A stretch of DNA of 61,807 nt. Source: Alkalihalobacterium chitinilyticum (GTDB lineage: Bacteria > Bacillota > Bacilli > Bacillales > Bacillaceae_F). The notes beneath the pieces were generated by a model. It did not search any database. It saw only the letters and a list, made by a program, of their open reading frames with translations, and was not told where the DNA came from. Below, one piece after another: positions 1 through 8,844 of the stretch; positions within the stretch are counted from its first letter, which is position 1; each line of letters starts with the position of its first letter. The stretch covers positions 1 through 61,807 of the forward strand of contig NZ_JAOTPO010000023.1 in NCBI RefSeq assembly GCF_029028005.1. The letters run 5' to 3'. The position numbers and the translations under genes were made by a program.

Positions 1-79
1 CTTATAAGGTCCGCTCGACTTGCATGTATTAGGCACGCCGCCAGCGTTCGTCCTGAGCCAGGATCAAACTCTCCATAAA
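1..79 (-). rRNA. 16S ribosomal RNA, 5' end (partial)
   Basis: Reading the minus strand, the sequence carries the universal 16S start (AGAGTTTGATCCTGGCTCAG) followed by the conserved ACGAACGCTGGCGGCG region. The gene runs out of the window on the left. The mature 5' end is placed near base 79 by analogy with Bacillus 16S genes. Confidence 0.95.
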
Positions 80-275
80 AGTGTTTGATATAGCTCACTT
101 CCACAGGATGTGGTGGCTTCGATGTTGCAACAGGACGTTGCGTTCTTAATCGAAGTTCATTCATCACTGTGACGTTTTTAAAACATTGACGAGATATCAT
201 GTATCTCATTTATTTCGCTTGGCTTTTTGTTCAGTTTTCAAAGAACTTTTTTGCATGTCGTTGTTAGCGACAAGA
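80..275 (-). other. 16S rRNA leader (transcribed spacer)
   Basis: Between the rRNA promoter and the 16S gene. It contains the motif TTTGAAAACTGAAC (near 225-245, minus strand), typical of precursor-rRNA leaders and spacers in Bacillus. No coding potential was seen. Confidence 0.6.
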
Positions 276-280
276 ATTAT

Positions 281-309
281 ATCTTATCATACTAGCAATA
301 TTTAATCAA
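281..309 (-). promoter_or_regulatory. rRNA operon promoter
   Basis: The minus strand reads TTGATT (304-309), a 17-base spacer, then TAAGAT (281-286), with an overlapping TATAAT at 276-281. It lies about 200 bases upstream of the 16S gene, as expected for the proximal rrn promoter of Bacillus. The exact -10 is uncertain because the two candidates overlap. Confidence 0.55.
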
Positions 310-740
310 CAACTTTTTTTGGTAAGTATCAATTTGTTTTTGATATCAACTTCAGACTTAACGAAGCGACAAAATTTATGATAACAAATTATCAACTTTA
401 ATGCAATGACTTTTTTATAAAATGAAAGCAAACATCTTGTGCTTCAAATAGACGCTCAGTGGCGATAGAAAATAATATATCAAAATTTTAACTTATAAGC
501 AACAGCCTAAAATGCACCAATTTTATCCATTTTAATATTAATATAGTATTTACCTTCTTGCTTCTATATATAACAACGGAAATTTATATTGTCTAATCTG
601 TAATAAAAGATGTGCTAGTTAGCAAACTATAAGCAAAAGAATATAACTTGGTTTATTTCGCGATTAATGTAGCAAAACTTTAAATAAAGACAGCTAATTT
701 AATACTGGTAAAAAAGAAAGCACTAAATAATAAATTACGT
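310..740. other. AT-rich spacer, no gene seen
   Basis: About 430 AT-rich bases between the divergent rrn and gnd promoters. I see no open frame with a ribosome binding site and no RNA motif that I recognise. Additional upstream rrn promoters could lie here but none is clear. Confidence 0.5.
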
Positions 741-769
741 TTTACATAAAGACAATAGTTCGGTATTAT
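741..769 (+). promoter_or_regulatory. gnd promoter
   Basis: TTTACA (741-746), a 17-base spacer, and TATTAT (764-769) form a good vegetative (sigma-A) promoter. The start of transcription would lie about 50 bases before the gnd start codon. Confidence 0.6.
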
Positions 770-826
770 TTTTAATGTTGTCATGCGAGCGTCATGATAG
801 TGAACATAGAAAGGATGTAAAATTTA

Positions 827-2239
827 ATGTCAAAACAACAAATCGGTGTTTTAGGTGTAGGCGTCATGGGAAAGAGTTTGGCTTTAAACTTTGAAAGTAA
901 AGGACACTCAGTTTCCATTTATGACATCTCACCAGAAACTGTAAAGAATATTACTACTGAACATAGTGAAAAGAATATTGTAGGTACATATAGTATAGAA
1001 GAATTTGTACAATCACTTGAAGTCCCTCGTAAAATACTATTAATGGTTCAAGCAGGTGCTGTTACAGATAAAGCAATCGAGTCATTATTGCCCTACCTTT
1101 CTGAAAAAGATATTTTAATCGATGGTGGAAATACATATTTTGTTGATACGATGAGGCGTAATCAATATCTTGCTGAAAAGGGTATTCATTTTATTGGTGC
1201 AGGTGTTTCTGGTGGTGAAGAAGGCGCATTAAAAGGACCGGCCATTATGCCTGGAGGGCAAAAAGAAGCATATGAGTTAGTCCAATCGATGTTAGAAGGT
1301 ATTTCTGCAAAAGTAGATGGTGACCCTTGTTGTACTTATATTGGTCCTGATGGTGCAGGTCATTACGTTAAGATGGTTCATAACGGAATTGAGTATGGTG
1401 ACATGCAATTAATATGCGAAGCTTATTTCTTAATGAAAGAAGGCTTAAACTTATCGAATGATGAACTGCATCAAATTTTTGCTGAATGGAATAAAGGTGA
1501 ACTGGATAGTTACCTCATTGAGATTACTGCAGATATTTTTACGAAAAAGGATCCTGAGACAGGCGAGTCAATCGTTGATTTAATATTAGATACTGCAGGT
1601 CAAAAAGGAACTGGAAAATGGACGAGTCAAAGCTCTTTAGATTTAGGAGTACCTCTTCCAATTATTACAGAATCTGTATTCGCTCGTTTCTTATCAGCCA
1701 TGAAGGAAGAACGTGTAAAAGCAAGTACTATTTTATCAGGACCGAGCCAGCCGAAATTTAAAGGAAATAAAGAAGAGATCATTGAGTCCATCCGGCAAGC
1801 TCTTTATTTCAGTAAAATTTGTTCATACGCTCAAGGCTTTGCTCAACTAAAAGCAGCTTCAGAAGAATACAAATGGGATCTTCAATACGGTAAAATTGCG
1901 ATGGTTTTCAGAAATGGTTGTATTATTCGTGCTGGGTTCCTACAAAATATAATGGAAGCATACGACCGTGACCCTAACTTATCAAATCTTCTTTTAGATC
2001 CATATTTCAAAGAGATTTCTGATCAATATCAAGGGGCTTTAAGAGATATCATCTCCCTTGCAGTACAAAGCGGCATTCCGGTTCCAGCATTATCTGGTGC
2101 ACTATCTTATTTTGATAGTTATCGCAGTGAAAGACTCCCTGCTAACCTTTTACAAGCACAACGAGACTATTTTGGAGCCCATACGTATCAACGAATTGAT
2201 AAAGAAGGAACTTTCCATACAAACTGGTTAGAAAAATAA
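827..2239 (+). CDS. gndA: 6-phosphogluconate dehydrogenase, decarboxylating, with NAD-type nucleotide site
   Basis: Oxidative decarboxylation of 6-phosphogluconate to ribulose 5-phosphate in the pentose phosphate pathway. The 470 residues match the GndA (YqjI) type over full length: the catalytic loop [13 protein letters not shown], the signature [15 protein letters not shown], and the C-terminal R and H of [10 protein letters not shown]. The nucleotide site is unusual. The glycine fingerprint is G10-V-G12-V-M-G15 where usual NADP enzymes have Ala12, and the end of the second strand reads D33-I34-S35 instead of N-R-S/T, so the arginine that holds the 2'-phosphate of NADP is absent. I infer a preference for NAD+. 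The start ATG has AAGGATG nine bases upstream. zwf, the preceding step, is encoded nearby on the other strand. Confidence 0.93.
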   Translation: MSKQQIGVLGVGVMGKSLALNFESKGHSVSIYDISPETVKNITTEHSEKNIVGTYSIEEFVQSLEVPRKILLMVQAGAVTDKAIESLLPYLSEKDILIDGGNTYFVDTMRRNQYLAEKGIHFIGAGVSGGEEGALKGPAIMPGGQKEAYELVQSMLEGISAKVDGDPCCTYIGPDGAGHYVKMVHNGIEYGDMQLICEAYFLMKEGLNLSNDELHQIFAEWNKGELDSYLIEITADIFTKKDPETGESIVDLILDTAGQKGTGKWTSQSSLDLGVPLPIITESVFARFLSAMKEERVKASTILSGPSQPKFKGNKEEIIESIRQALYFSKICSYAQGFAQLKAASEEYKWDLQYGKIAMVFRNGCIIRAGFLQNIMEAYDRDPNLSNLLLDPYFKEISDQYQGALRDIISLAVQSGIPVPALSGALSYFDSYRSERLPANLLQAQRDYFGAHTYQRIDKEGTFHTNWLEK

Positions 2240-2247
2240 AAATTCTT

Positions 2248-2290
2248 AAGCAGACCTCTCATCATTAAAGTTGAGAGGTCTGCTTATTTT
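2248..2290 (+). terminator. gnd terminator
   Basis: A 13-base stem (AAGCAGACCTCTC with its complement GAGAGGTCTGCTT, 2248-2260 and 2273-2285) followed by a short T run directly after the gnd stop codon. Confidence 0.85.
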
Positions 2291-2295
2291 TACAA

Positions 2296-2339
2296 TCAAA
2301 AAAGAAGCCTTAGGGCATTCATTTCCCTAAAAGCTTCTA
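2296..2339 (-). terminator. Terminator of the zwf-cyclase transcript
   Basis: The minus strand reads AGAAGC ... TTAGGG / CCCTAA ... GCTTCT followed by TTTTTT, just after the cyclase stop codon. It lies back to back with the gnd terminator. Confidence 0.75.
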
Positions 2340-2354
2340 GTTGGACTTTTTCTT

Positions 2355-2975
2355 TTAGAATGTTACCCCATCCAGTAGTAATACACGAGCTGGAGATGCA
2401 TCAGTTCCAATTAACTTCAACGGAGCCGCGACCATCAAATATCCTTTCGGTTCAACGTCTTTTAATTGTAAACCTTCAATGATAATAATATCTTTTCCAA
2501 ACAATGTTTTATGGGTCGGGTGTCCTTCTTGGCTGCGTTCAATCCCTAAAGTATCAATCCCAACTCCACGTATTCCTATTTCCGCTAAGAGTTTTGCGCC
2601 GTCTTCAGCTAAGAAAACAAAATCAAAATTAAATTCTTCATCAAATGAGTTTTTTGTTTTAAATAAAATAAAGTCATTTTCTATAATATCTAAGCCTTCT
2701 AGATCGGCAGCTGTAATTCGGTCTTCAACGTGCGTTAAATCAAAAACTTTACAAGGTCCTACTAATTTTTCTAATTCAATCGTTTCAAACGTTTTACCAT
2801 CTACAACCATATGTAATGGAGAATCAACGTGAGTACCTGAATGAACATCTAAATCCAGTCTTGATTCAGTTACATAACCATTTGTTTCTGTACGTAGCTT
2901 TGGTTGTTTCTCGGGCTTGTTTTTATATACAGGCATACCTTCATAGATCGGTACACTAATATCAATCACTTTCAT
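2355..2975 (-). CDS. Cyclase family protein (kynurenine-formamidase-like metal hydrolase)
   Basis: The 206 residues belong to the cyclase family (PF04199), which includes kynurenine formamidase and isatin hydrolase. The metal-binding motif is clear as H45-SGT-H49-V-D51-SPL-H55, and the N-terminal GMPVY loop is typical. The substrate cannot be named: there are no tryptophan-degradation genes nearby. The gene follows zwf by 16-17 bases (from zwf stop to this start) with its own AGAAAGAGG ribosome site, so the two are probably co-transcribed. A link to sugar metabolism is only suggested by position. Confidence 0.8.
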   Translation of the reverse strand: MKVIDISVPIYEGMPVYKNKPEKQPKLRTETNGYVTESRLDLDVHSGTHVDSPLHMVVDGKTFETIELEKLVGPCKVFDLTHVEDRITAADLEGLDIIENDFILFKTKNSFDEEFNFDFVFLAEDGAKLLAEIGIRGVGIDTLGIERSQEGHPTHKTLFGKDIIIIEGLQLKDVEPKGYLMVAAPLKLIGTDASPARVLLLDGVTF

Positions 2976-2991
2976 CGTTAAAAACCTCTTT

Positions 2992-4473
2992 CTATTTATT
3001 TATATGATTAATGGACCACCAATGGTTGCCGTCTCTTTCTAGTAATTCGTCTGCTGCTTTTGGTCCCATTGAACCTGACTCATAAGTATGGATATCTATA
3101 TCTCTGCTCTCCCACGCCTTTGAAATCATATCGATATATGTCCACGATAAATCGACTTCATCCCAGTGGGCAAAGTTGGTTGCATCGCCAAGCATACAAT
3201 CATAAATAAGGCGCTCATAAGCTTCAGGAGTATTACCAGTATTCACACAATCATTACAATAATCAAGTTGAACTGGTACACTGCCGCCAGACATCCCCAT
3301 CTTTTTACCATTTAACACTAATGAAATCCCCTCATCAGGCTGAATATGAATGATCAACAAATTAGGATGAACTTTTTCTTCTTTATTTAAATAAAGATTC
3401 ATCGGTAAATCCTTAAACTGAATGACAACTTCTGTTGATTTCACACGCAGTCTCTTACCAGTACGAATATAGAAAGGTACTCCAGCCCATCTATGACTGT
3501 CAATCACTAACTTTCCAGCAACATATGTCTCTGTATAAGATTCAGGGTCTACATTACTTTCACTTCGATAGCCTGCTACTTCATTTCCATCAATTTCACC
3601 AGGACCATATTGGGCACGGACAAAATAGTCACTGACTTTTTCATTTGGAATAGGGCGAAGTGCACGAAGTACTTTAATTTTCTCACTACGTATTTCTTCA
3701 GGAGTTAATCGTAATGGCGGATCCATAGCAAGTAAGGATACCATTTGCAGCATATGGTTTTGTACCATATCACGAAGGGCACCTGACTTTTCATAATACC
3801 CGCCACGGTCTTCTACGCCTAATGTTTCACTTGATGTAATTTGAATATTTTCTATGTATCGATTACTCCACAAGTGTTCAAAAATAGCATTACCAAAACG
3901 AATTACCTCAATGTTTTGGACCATCTCTTTCCCTAAGTAATGATCAATACGGTAGATTTCATCTTCAGAAAAAGCTTCACGAATTTCACGGTTTAATTGT
4001 TGCGCGGACGGTAAGTCATGACCAAATGGTTTTTCAATAATTAATCTTGTCCACCCGTTCGTTTCAGTTAACCCTTCTGACTTTAGGTTAGTTGCAATCG
4101 TTCCAAAAAACTCAGGTGCCATCGCCATATAAAAAATTCGATTGCCTGGAATATGGTGTTTTGTATCTAATTCATTTAACAGGACGTTTAATTCGTGGTA
4201 TGAATTTTTTTCTTGAACATCGAATGGCATGTAATAAAAATGCTCACAAAATCTTTCGATTAGCCCATCATCTTCATTTTGCCCTAGTGATTGCTTAACT
4301 GTATCACGGAGGGTTTCGTTTGACCAAGGTCTTCTTCCTAGCCCAACGACAGCAAACTCTTCAGATAATTTATTCCCTTTAAATAAGTTGAAAATGGATG
4401 GATAAAGCTTTCTTTTCGCCAAATCACCAGTTGCTCCAAAAATAACTAATGTAGATTTCGGTTTTATGTTCAT
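2992..4473 (-). CDS. zwf: Glucose-6-phosphate 1-dehydrogenase
   Basis: First step of the oxidative pentose phosphate pathway: glucose 6-phosphate to 6-phosphogluconolactone, usually with NADP+. The 493 residues show the dinucleotide-binding start FGATGDLAKRKLYPS and the active-site motif RIDHYLGKE, and the length fits the family. I chose the ATG at 4473 because AGAGAGG lies seven bases before it. A GTG eight codons further upstream lacks a ribosome site. The gene is convergent with gnd, so the two pathway genes are close but separately transcribed. Confidence 0.95.
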   Translation of the reverse strand: MNIKPKSTLVIFGATGDLAKRKLYPSIFNLFKGNKLSEEFAVVGLGRRPWSNETLRDTVKQSLGQNEDDGLIERFCEHFYYMPFDVQEKNSYHELNVLLNELDTKHHIPGNRIFYMAMAPEFFGTIATNLKSEGLTETNGWTRLIIEKPFGHDLPSAQQLNREIREAFSEDEIYRIDHYLGKEMVQNIEVIRFGNAIFEHLWSNRYIENIQITSSETLGVEDRGGYYEKSGALRDMVQNHMLQMVSLLAMDPPLRLTPEEIRSEKIKVLRALRPIPNEKVSDYFVRAQYGPGEIDGNEVAGYRSESNVDPESYTETYVAGKLVIDSHRWAGVPFYIRTGKRLRVKSTEVVIQFKDLPMNLYLNKEEKVHPNLLIIHIQPDEGISLVLNGKKMGMSGGSVPVQLDYCNDCVNTGNTPEAYERLIYDCMLGDATNFAHWDEVDLSWTYIDMISKAWESRDIDIHTYESGSMGPKAADELLERDGNHWWSINHINK

Positions 4474-4582
4474 CAATATGCCTCTCTTATCTTTCACTAT
4501 TTTATTTATTTAACTTCTGTTATGTTATTGTGTTGATTTTGACTGATAACAAGGTTTTAGAAACTTCCTAGAAAATCTCATC

Positions 4583-4714
4583 TCAAAAAGTCCCTTGATC
4601 TTTAATATTAACCTTCACTTTAACACAGCCATTATTAAGAGATTTAATTACTAATTTTCCACTCTTATCACTAGTTTGACTGAAAACACCACATTGTATT
4701 GTTTCATCTTTCAA
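4583..4714 (-). CDS. Possible small protein of 43 residues, unknown
   Basis: A TTG-started frame upstream of zwf that would give a 43-residue, lysine-, serine- and valine-rich product with two cysteines (start MKDETIQCGVF, middle NNGCVKVKVN). GGGG lies seven bases before the TTG. The alternating hydrophobic pattern looks like beta strands and reads like a real protein, not an antisense artefact. I do not recognise the family. Size, rare start codon and lack of a clear promoter keep the confidence low. Confidence 0.35.
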   Translation of the reverse strand: MKDETIQCGVFSQTSDKSGKLVIKSLNNGCVKVKVNIKDQGTF

Positions 4715-4792
4715 TTAATTTCCCCTACTAAGATGAAATTATCATGTCAGATCTACAGAATAAGTTAAGACACAACATTTCAATTCTAGTCG

Positions 4793-4830
4793 AGCGGATT
4801 GTTAAAATCAATCAATTTGTCCGCTTTTTT
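4793..4830 (+). terminator. Orphan terminator-like hairpin
   Basis: AGCGGA (4793-4798) pairs with TCCGCT (4820-4825), helped by an inner ATTG/CAAT pair, and is followed by TTTTTT. No plus-strand gene precedes it since gnd, which has its own terminator. It may end a small RNA or insulate the promoter at 4904. Confidence 0.5.
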
Positions 4831-4903
4831 CTTATATTAAATTAATTTTATAACCACTGCATATCACAGATGATGTAAACATTGTTTATTTTAAAAAACA
4901 TCG

Positions 4904-4932
4904 TTGACACAACCTACACCTGAACCTAAAAT
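4904..4932 (+). promoter_or_regulatory. Promoter of the AidB-like gene
   Basis: TTGACA (4904-4909), a spacer of exactly 17 bases, and TAAAAT (4927-4932): close to the sigma-A consensus, 37 bases before the start codon. Confidence 0.75.
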
Positions 4933-4968
4933 TAGAATTATTAGATTATTTAGAAAGGTTTGATAAAA

Positions 4969-6585
4969 ATGGATACAACAACCAAAAAATCAACCTACTC
5001 CTTTGATCGTTTTCTTGAGGCACGGAACAAACTCAATCATTTACAAAACCCCTTCCTGCACAATGTTCTTGATTATTTCACTAATGGTTCTAAAATTTAT
5101 GAATCAGAAGAAATGAAAGCGTTCTCTAACAAAGTATCAAATCATTGGAGAAAAATGACTGAGGAAAATGCTCGGGTTGAGAACCAACCAAGGCTGCTAC
5201 ACTTTGATGCCCATAACCATCGTATAGACGACATTGTTCGTCCTCATCAATTAGAGCTAATGGAGAAGGAAGTTTTTGCTCATGGATTGTTTTCAGCAAG
5301 TACGGGCGAAAGTGATCGAACACTGAAGCGATATCTTCTTCACCATAATGGCGAAGCTGGTCTTATGTGTCCTCTCGCTTGTACGGATGGTTTAGTCGCA
5401 TTACTTGAAACTTATCAAGATGAGCTTCACCCCGAATTAAAGAAAATTTTATTACATTCAAAAGAAGGAATAGAGGGCGACTTTGCGGTTGGAGCTCAAT
5501 TTATGTCAGAAATTCAAGGCGGATCAAATATTCCCGCTAACCAATTAGAAGCAGTACCTGAAAAAGATTATTATCGACTATACGGCCATAAATTTTTCTG
5601 CTCTGCAACTCATGCAGACTATTCTGTAGTAACTGCTCGTGTTCAAGGTACCGATAATGTTGCCTGCTTTGTTGTACCTACGTATGAAAACGAATTAAAA
5701 GATAGGAGAAATGGCCATGTTGTCAATCGATTAAAACGAAAATTAGGAACATGTGAATTACCTTCTGGAGAAATCAATTATGAAGGGGCAAAAGCTTATC
5801 GTGTTGGGCCTATTGAACGGGGAGTGGCAATTGCAGTTAGTATTGTATTAACACGTTCACGCCTAGATATTGGTTTTGGCTCAGCTGCATTTATAATGCG
5901 TGCTGCTAGAGAAGCAGTTCTTTATGCAAATTTTCGTGACGTTTTCGGGCGTAAAATTAATGAATTTCCACTTGCCAAAGCACAACTTCAAGAGTTAGAA
6001 GATGCGGCTAAGCGGGCAACTGTGTCCGCCTTTCATATTCATAATGAATATCTCAAGTATGAAAATTTGCCTAAATCAAATCTAACATCTGAAGATAAAC
6101 TTAATCAATTTGTCATCCGTGAATTAATTTTACTCCAAAAAGTCTTTGTCACAAAGGAAACTATTGATCATCTTCGAACAGCTATTTCTATCTTTGGTGG
6201 GCATGGAGCTATAGAAGATTTTTCTGCAATTCCACGATTATTTAGAGATGCGATGGTCAACGAGTTATGGGAAGGTCCAAGAAATGTTCTACTTGCACAA
6301 ACCTATCGTGATTTTAAAAAAGCGATGAGCTGGTGTACACCTCATCTTTTCATAGGAGCTGTATTACCTAACCGCTCACCAGAAACAATTAACGAACTTG
6401 CGAATGAACTCAAATTATTGTTAAAAGAAGATTTATATGCCTATCCAAATGAAAGTAACATTAGAGCAGCAAAAAAATGGACGCAATTTCTAGAAGAGTT
6501 GTACATGATGTTCCAAGAGGATATTTTAGTTAAAATCAATGACGACGATATCCTCCCAAAGGAAATACTCAATTCCGTATATTAA
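4969..6585 (+). CDS. AidB-like acyl-CoA dehydrogenase family flavoprotein
   Basis: A 538-residue flavoprotein of the acyl-CoA dehydrogenase superfamily. Its overall plan is that of AidB: a long N-terminal part before the dehydrogenase core, a middle domain with GHKFFCSATHADY and KRKLGTCELPSGE, the block RSRLDIGFGSAAFIMRAA, and ELWEGPRNVL near the C-terminus, where the catalytic-type glutamate lies. AidB of E. coli is linked to alkylation stress but its substrate is unclear, so no reaction is claimed here. ATG 4969 is preferred over a TTG three codons earlier because AAAGG lies ten bases before it. It is a single gene with its own promoter, convergent with a TetR regulator that could control it. 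Confidence 0.8.
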   Translation: MDTTTKKSTYSFDRFLEARNKLNHLQNPFLHNVLDYFTNGSKIYESEEMKAFSNKVSNHWRKMTEENARVENQPRLLHFDAHNHRIDDIVRPHQLELMEKEVFAHGLFSASTGESDRTLKRYLLHHNGEAGLMCPLACTDGLVALLETYQDELHPELKKILLHSKEGIEGDFAVGAQFMSEIQGGSNIPANQLEAVPEKDYYRLYGHKFFCSATHADYSVVTARVQGTDNVACFVVPTYENELKDRRNGHVVNRLKRKLGTCELPSGEINYEGAKAYRVGPIERGVAIAVSIVLTRSRLDIGFGSAAFIMRAAREAVLYANFRDVFGRKINEFPLAKAQLQELEDAAKRATVSAFHIHNEYLKYENLPKSNLTSEDKLNQFVIRELILLQKVFVTKETIDHLRTAISIFGGHGAIEDFSAIPRLFRDAMVNELWEGPRNVLLAQTYRDFKKAMSWCTPHLFIGAVLPNRSPETINELANELKLLLKEDLYAYPNESNIRAAKKWTQFLEELYMMFQEDILVKINDDDILPKEILNSVY

Positions 6586-6589
6586 AAAA

Positions 6590-6632
6590 CTTCACTCCAC
6601 TAAAGGTGCCTGGCACCTATAGTGGAGTGAAG
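6590..6632. terminator. Bidirectional terminator containing a dispersed palindromic repeat
   Basis: CTTCACTCCACT (6590-6601) pairs with AGTGGAGTGAAG (6621-6632), and the loop side carries the palindrome AAGGTGCCTGGCACCT. On the minus strand it is followed by TTTTTT, so it can end both the AidB-like gene and the convergent TetR gene. Confidence 0.75.
6601..6618. repeat. Dispersed palindromic repeat, copy 1
   Basis: Core TAAAGGTGCCTGGCACCT. The same GGTGCCTGGCACC-type core recurs near 22.1, 42.6 and 51.85 kb, always between genes. Confidence 0.8.
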
Positions 6633-6633
6633 T

Positions 6634-7236
6634 TTATGTTTGGAATTGTTTGCCGATTATTTTAGCTAGTTGTATCATATGTTCTCTCACTTGGTTTTCC
6701 GTTCTTCCTGGGTATTGACGGTACGTAATTAACACGCCATTTAAAGCAGCGAAAAAGGCATGAGAATGAAGTCGAATGTCTGACTCTGTTTTCTTGTCCT
6801 TAAAAACTTCATCAAACACCCCTAGTAATCTTCGAATATTTTCATTAAAATTGTGTAGTGATTTCTCGTTGATGTTCGTATCTAGCATAAAATATGTCAT
6901 CATTCTAAAAAACAAGTCATTGTCTAATAAATAACTGACAAATTCCACTCCTACCTCTTCAGCATTCATGTGTCCGTTTTCATCCATCATTCTTTCAAAG
7001 CCTTTGATTATGTCCTCACTTTTTTTTACGAAGGCTTCTACGAATAGAGCATCCCGATCTTGAAAGTGTCGGTAAATTAACGCTGGTGAAATTTCCGCCT
7101 GCTTGGCTATATCTCTAACACTTACATCAGATATAGGTCTTTTACTAAATAATGAGATGGCTGCATCAATAATTAGTTGTCTTCGTGCTTCTTTTTCTTG
7201 TGCTTTTAATGAATGTAAAGTCTTGTTTACTTCCAC
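6634..7236 (-). CDS. TetR family transcriptional regulator
   Basis: The helix-turn-helix is clear: RQLIIDAAISLF ... SVRDIAKQAEISPALIYRHF, followed by a helical ligand-binding half. I place the start at GTG 7236 because AGGGG lies five bases upstream, giving 200 residues, normal for the family. The frame stays open to 7326, with several ATG codons but no convincing ribosome site. It is convergent with the AidB-like dehydrogenase, and TetR regulators of this kind often sense acyl-CoA or similar ligands, so it may control that gene; this is inference from position. Confidence 0.85.
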   Translation of the reverse strand: MEVNKTLHSLKAQEKEARRQLIIDAAISLFSKRPISDVSVRDIAKQAEISPALIYRHFQDRDALFVEAFVKKSEDIIKGFERMMDENGHMNAEEVGVEFVSYLLDNDLFFRMMTYFMLDTNINEKSLHNFNENIRRLLGVFDEVFKDKKTESDIRLHSHAFFAALNGVLITYRQYPGRTENQVREHMIQLAKIIGKQFQT

Positions 7237-7363
7237 GGCTTCCCCTACTCTCATCATGCTTTGCTTTTCATTATAAAATGAAACACGTTTTTCTTCACTA
7301 ACTATCATATTTTTCAGACATATCATATTTGATTAAAATGAGCATTTTTAGAATTTAAATCAA

Positions 7364-8080
7364 TTAGATAAATAAAACTAAAAGCAACACAAAAGCGACA
7401 CTATTTCCTAATTCTATTAAACCTAAAGTAATCGGCTTAATATTTTTCTTGGGCATAATCCAAGTTTTTATAGAACTAACCGCTAACGCTAACGCTACAA
7501 ACGGTAAACCTAGTAAAACGGGTACAATAATTAATCCTCCATGATAAAAATTAGATAGCTTATGAAAACGTTTGTTACCTCGTTCACGAATGAACGTTTT
7601 CACATGAAAGACACTGCCAATAAAGAAACTAATGTTTAAAAACATAATGAAATAAGCTTGTGATGGAATTTCACCATTACCAATATAAAAAGCAAACATT
7701 ACTAAAAACGAAAAACCGATAATAGCAATCACATCATTAATAAATAATCGTTCTTTTTTCAGCTTGGCAAACCACATGTTAATGAGAAAACAAGGGCTGA
7801 TCATTAAAAATAACAGGAGTAAAAAAGGATATTTAATCAACACAGGGATAATAAAGAGGCTCCCAATTAAAATATATAGTAAAAGTGCCGGCACGACGGA
7901 TTTCCCTAATTTAGGTTTCCTAATATAGGATAGAACTGGTCCTGTTGCAAAGTAAAAGCTTAATATACCAATGAAGAAAATGAAATGCGTCCAAGTGGTA
8001 TTGCTGAATAACGATCCTAATAGGTATGGAATAATTAACATTGCCCATGCACCATGCTCACGTGGAATATATAATTTCAT
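7364..8080 (-). CDS. ywiC: YwiC-like membrane protein
   Basis: A 238-residue integral membrane protein with about seven hydrophobic segments, beginning MKLYIPREHGAWAM, the conserved start of the YwiC-like family. Function is unknown. In B. subtilis ywiC lies beside narK, fnr and the nitrate reductase genes, and here too it lies next to fnr in a nitrate-respiration region. ATG 8080 is preferred over a TTG six codons upstream because AAAGG is ten bases away. A promoter with a near-perfect Fnr-type site (8166-8181) and TACACT (8139-8144) precedes it, so anaerobic induction is likely. Confidence 0.85.
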   Translation of the reverse strand: MKLYIPREHGAWAMLIIPYLLGSLFSNTTWTHFIFFIGILSFYFATGPVLSYIRKPKLGKSVVPALLLYILIGSLFIIPVLIKYPFLLLLFLMISPCFLINMWFAKLKKERLFINDVIAIIGFSFLVMFAFYIGNGEIPSQAYFIMFLNISFFIGSVFHVKTFIRERGNKRFHKLSNFYHGGLIIVPVLLGLPFVALALAVSSIKTWIMPKKNIKPITLGLIELGNSVAFVLLLVLFI

Positions 8081-8165
8081 GGTCATCTCGCCTTTCAACT
8101 AATGATATTTAAAAGGGTTCATACCCTTCATTACACTTAGTGTAATAGATCACAATTAAAGACGA

Positions 8166-8181
8166 AGTGATATCCATCACA
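8166..8181 (-). promoter_or_regulatory. Fnr-type site of ywiC
   Basis: AGTGA-TATCCA-TCACA, one mismatch to TGTGA-N6-TCACA. A -10 hexamer TACACT lies at 8139-8144, so the site would be centred about 41.5 bases before transcription starts. Confidence 0.7.
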
Positions 8182-8192
8182 CCTATTCATCG

Positions 8193-8208
8193 TGTGACTT
8201 TTCGCACT
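8193..8208 (+). promoter_or_regulatory. Degenerate Fnr-type site of the 8269 gene
   Basis: TGTGA-CTTTTC-GCACT: one perfect half and one half with two mismatches. TAAAGT (8230-8235) lies at the same distance as the -10 in the perfect sites of this window, which supports it. Confidence 0.5.
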
Positions 8209-8268
8209 GTCAACCGTTTTATATTTTGTTAAAGTAAAACTATGAAGTGAGTTAGAAAGGATGTTTTC

Positions 8269-8811
8269 ATGTTAAACGTTACGATTTATTACAAAGAGCT
8301 TAATCCAATGAACGTTACAACTCATGGATATGTATTACGTCACTCCACTGATCAATTACAACTAAAATTTAATCATATACACGCCTTAAATATCGTGCAT
8401 CACCCAGAAGAAGGTTGTTGGGATCTTTCTTTTCCTCCTGAATTAAACTTAGTCGAATTAGAAAAAGTTCATGAATTAATTGAGCAGTTACTCCTTCACT
8501 GTCGTGAGCCAGTGCTTGATGATCAAAAGGCTTTTATCGGGTATTTACCAGACGGTGGACAAGCCTTTATTTATAATCAATTCAAACAATGGCGGGAGTT
8601 TATATTAAAAGCGAAGCATCGTTCGATGGAAGGGCAAAAAGTAGAGATTTTCACTGGCGCTGAAAAATTAGCAGACGGGATTTTAGTTGACTACGTGTTA
8701 GATGATGAAAAAGCATTTCAAATCAAAAGTATTACCTTATTAACTCGTACTGGAGAAAAAGTGTTTACCGATAAAAATATGTCCATTGCTGCAACTGGAG
8801 AGTTTTTCTAA
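8269..8811 (+). CDS. Unknown protein in the fnr region
   Basis: A 180-residue soluble protein that I do not recognise. It has no signal peptide, membrane segment or metal motif. The composition is ordinary, with a histidine-rich stretch around residues 35-45 (LNIVHHPEEGC) and a beta-rich C-terminal third. The start ATG has AAAGGATG five bases upstream. It lies between ywiC and fnr, divergent from ywiC and sharing a spacer that holds two Fnr-type sites, the second at the right distance from a -10 hexamer for this gene. I infer a role in anaerobic metabolism only from this control and position. Confidence 0.8.
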   Translation: MLNVTIYYKELNPMNVTTHGYVLRHSTDQLQLKFNHIHALNIVHHPEEGCWDLSFPPELNLVELEKVHELIEQLLLHCREPVLDDQKAFIGYLPDGGQAFIYNQFKQWREFILKAKHRSMEGQKVEIFTGAEKLADGILVDYVLDDEKAFQIKSITLLTRTGEKVFTDKNMSIAATGEFF

Positions 8812-8844
8812 GTAAAGACTGTAAAGCAGGCCTGTAACATAAAA

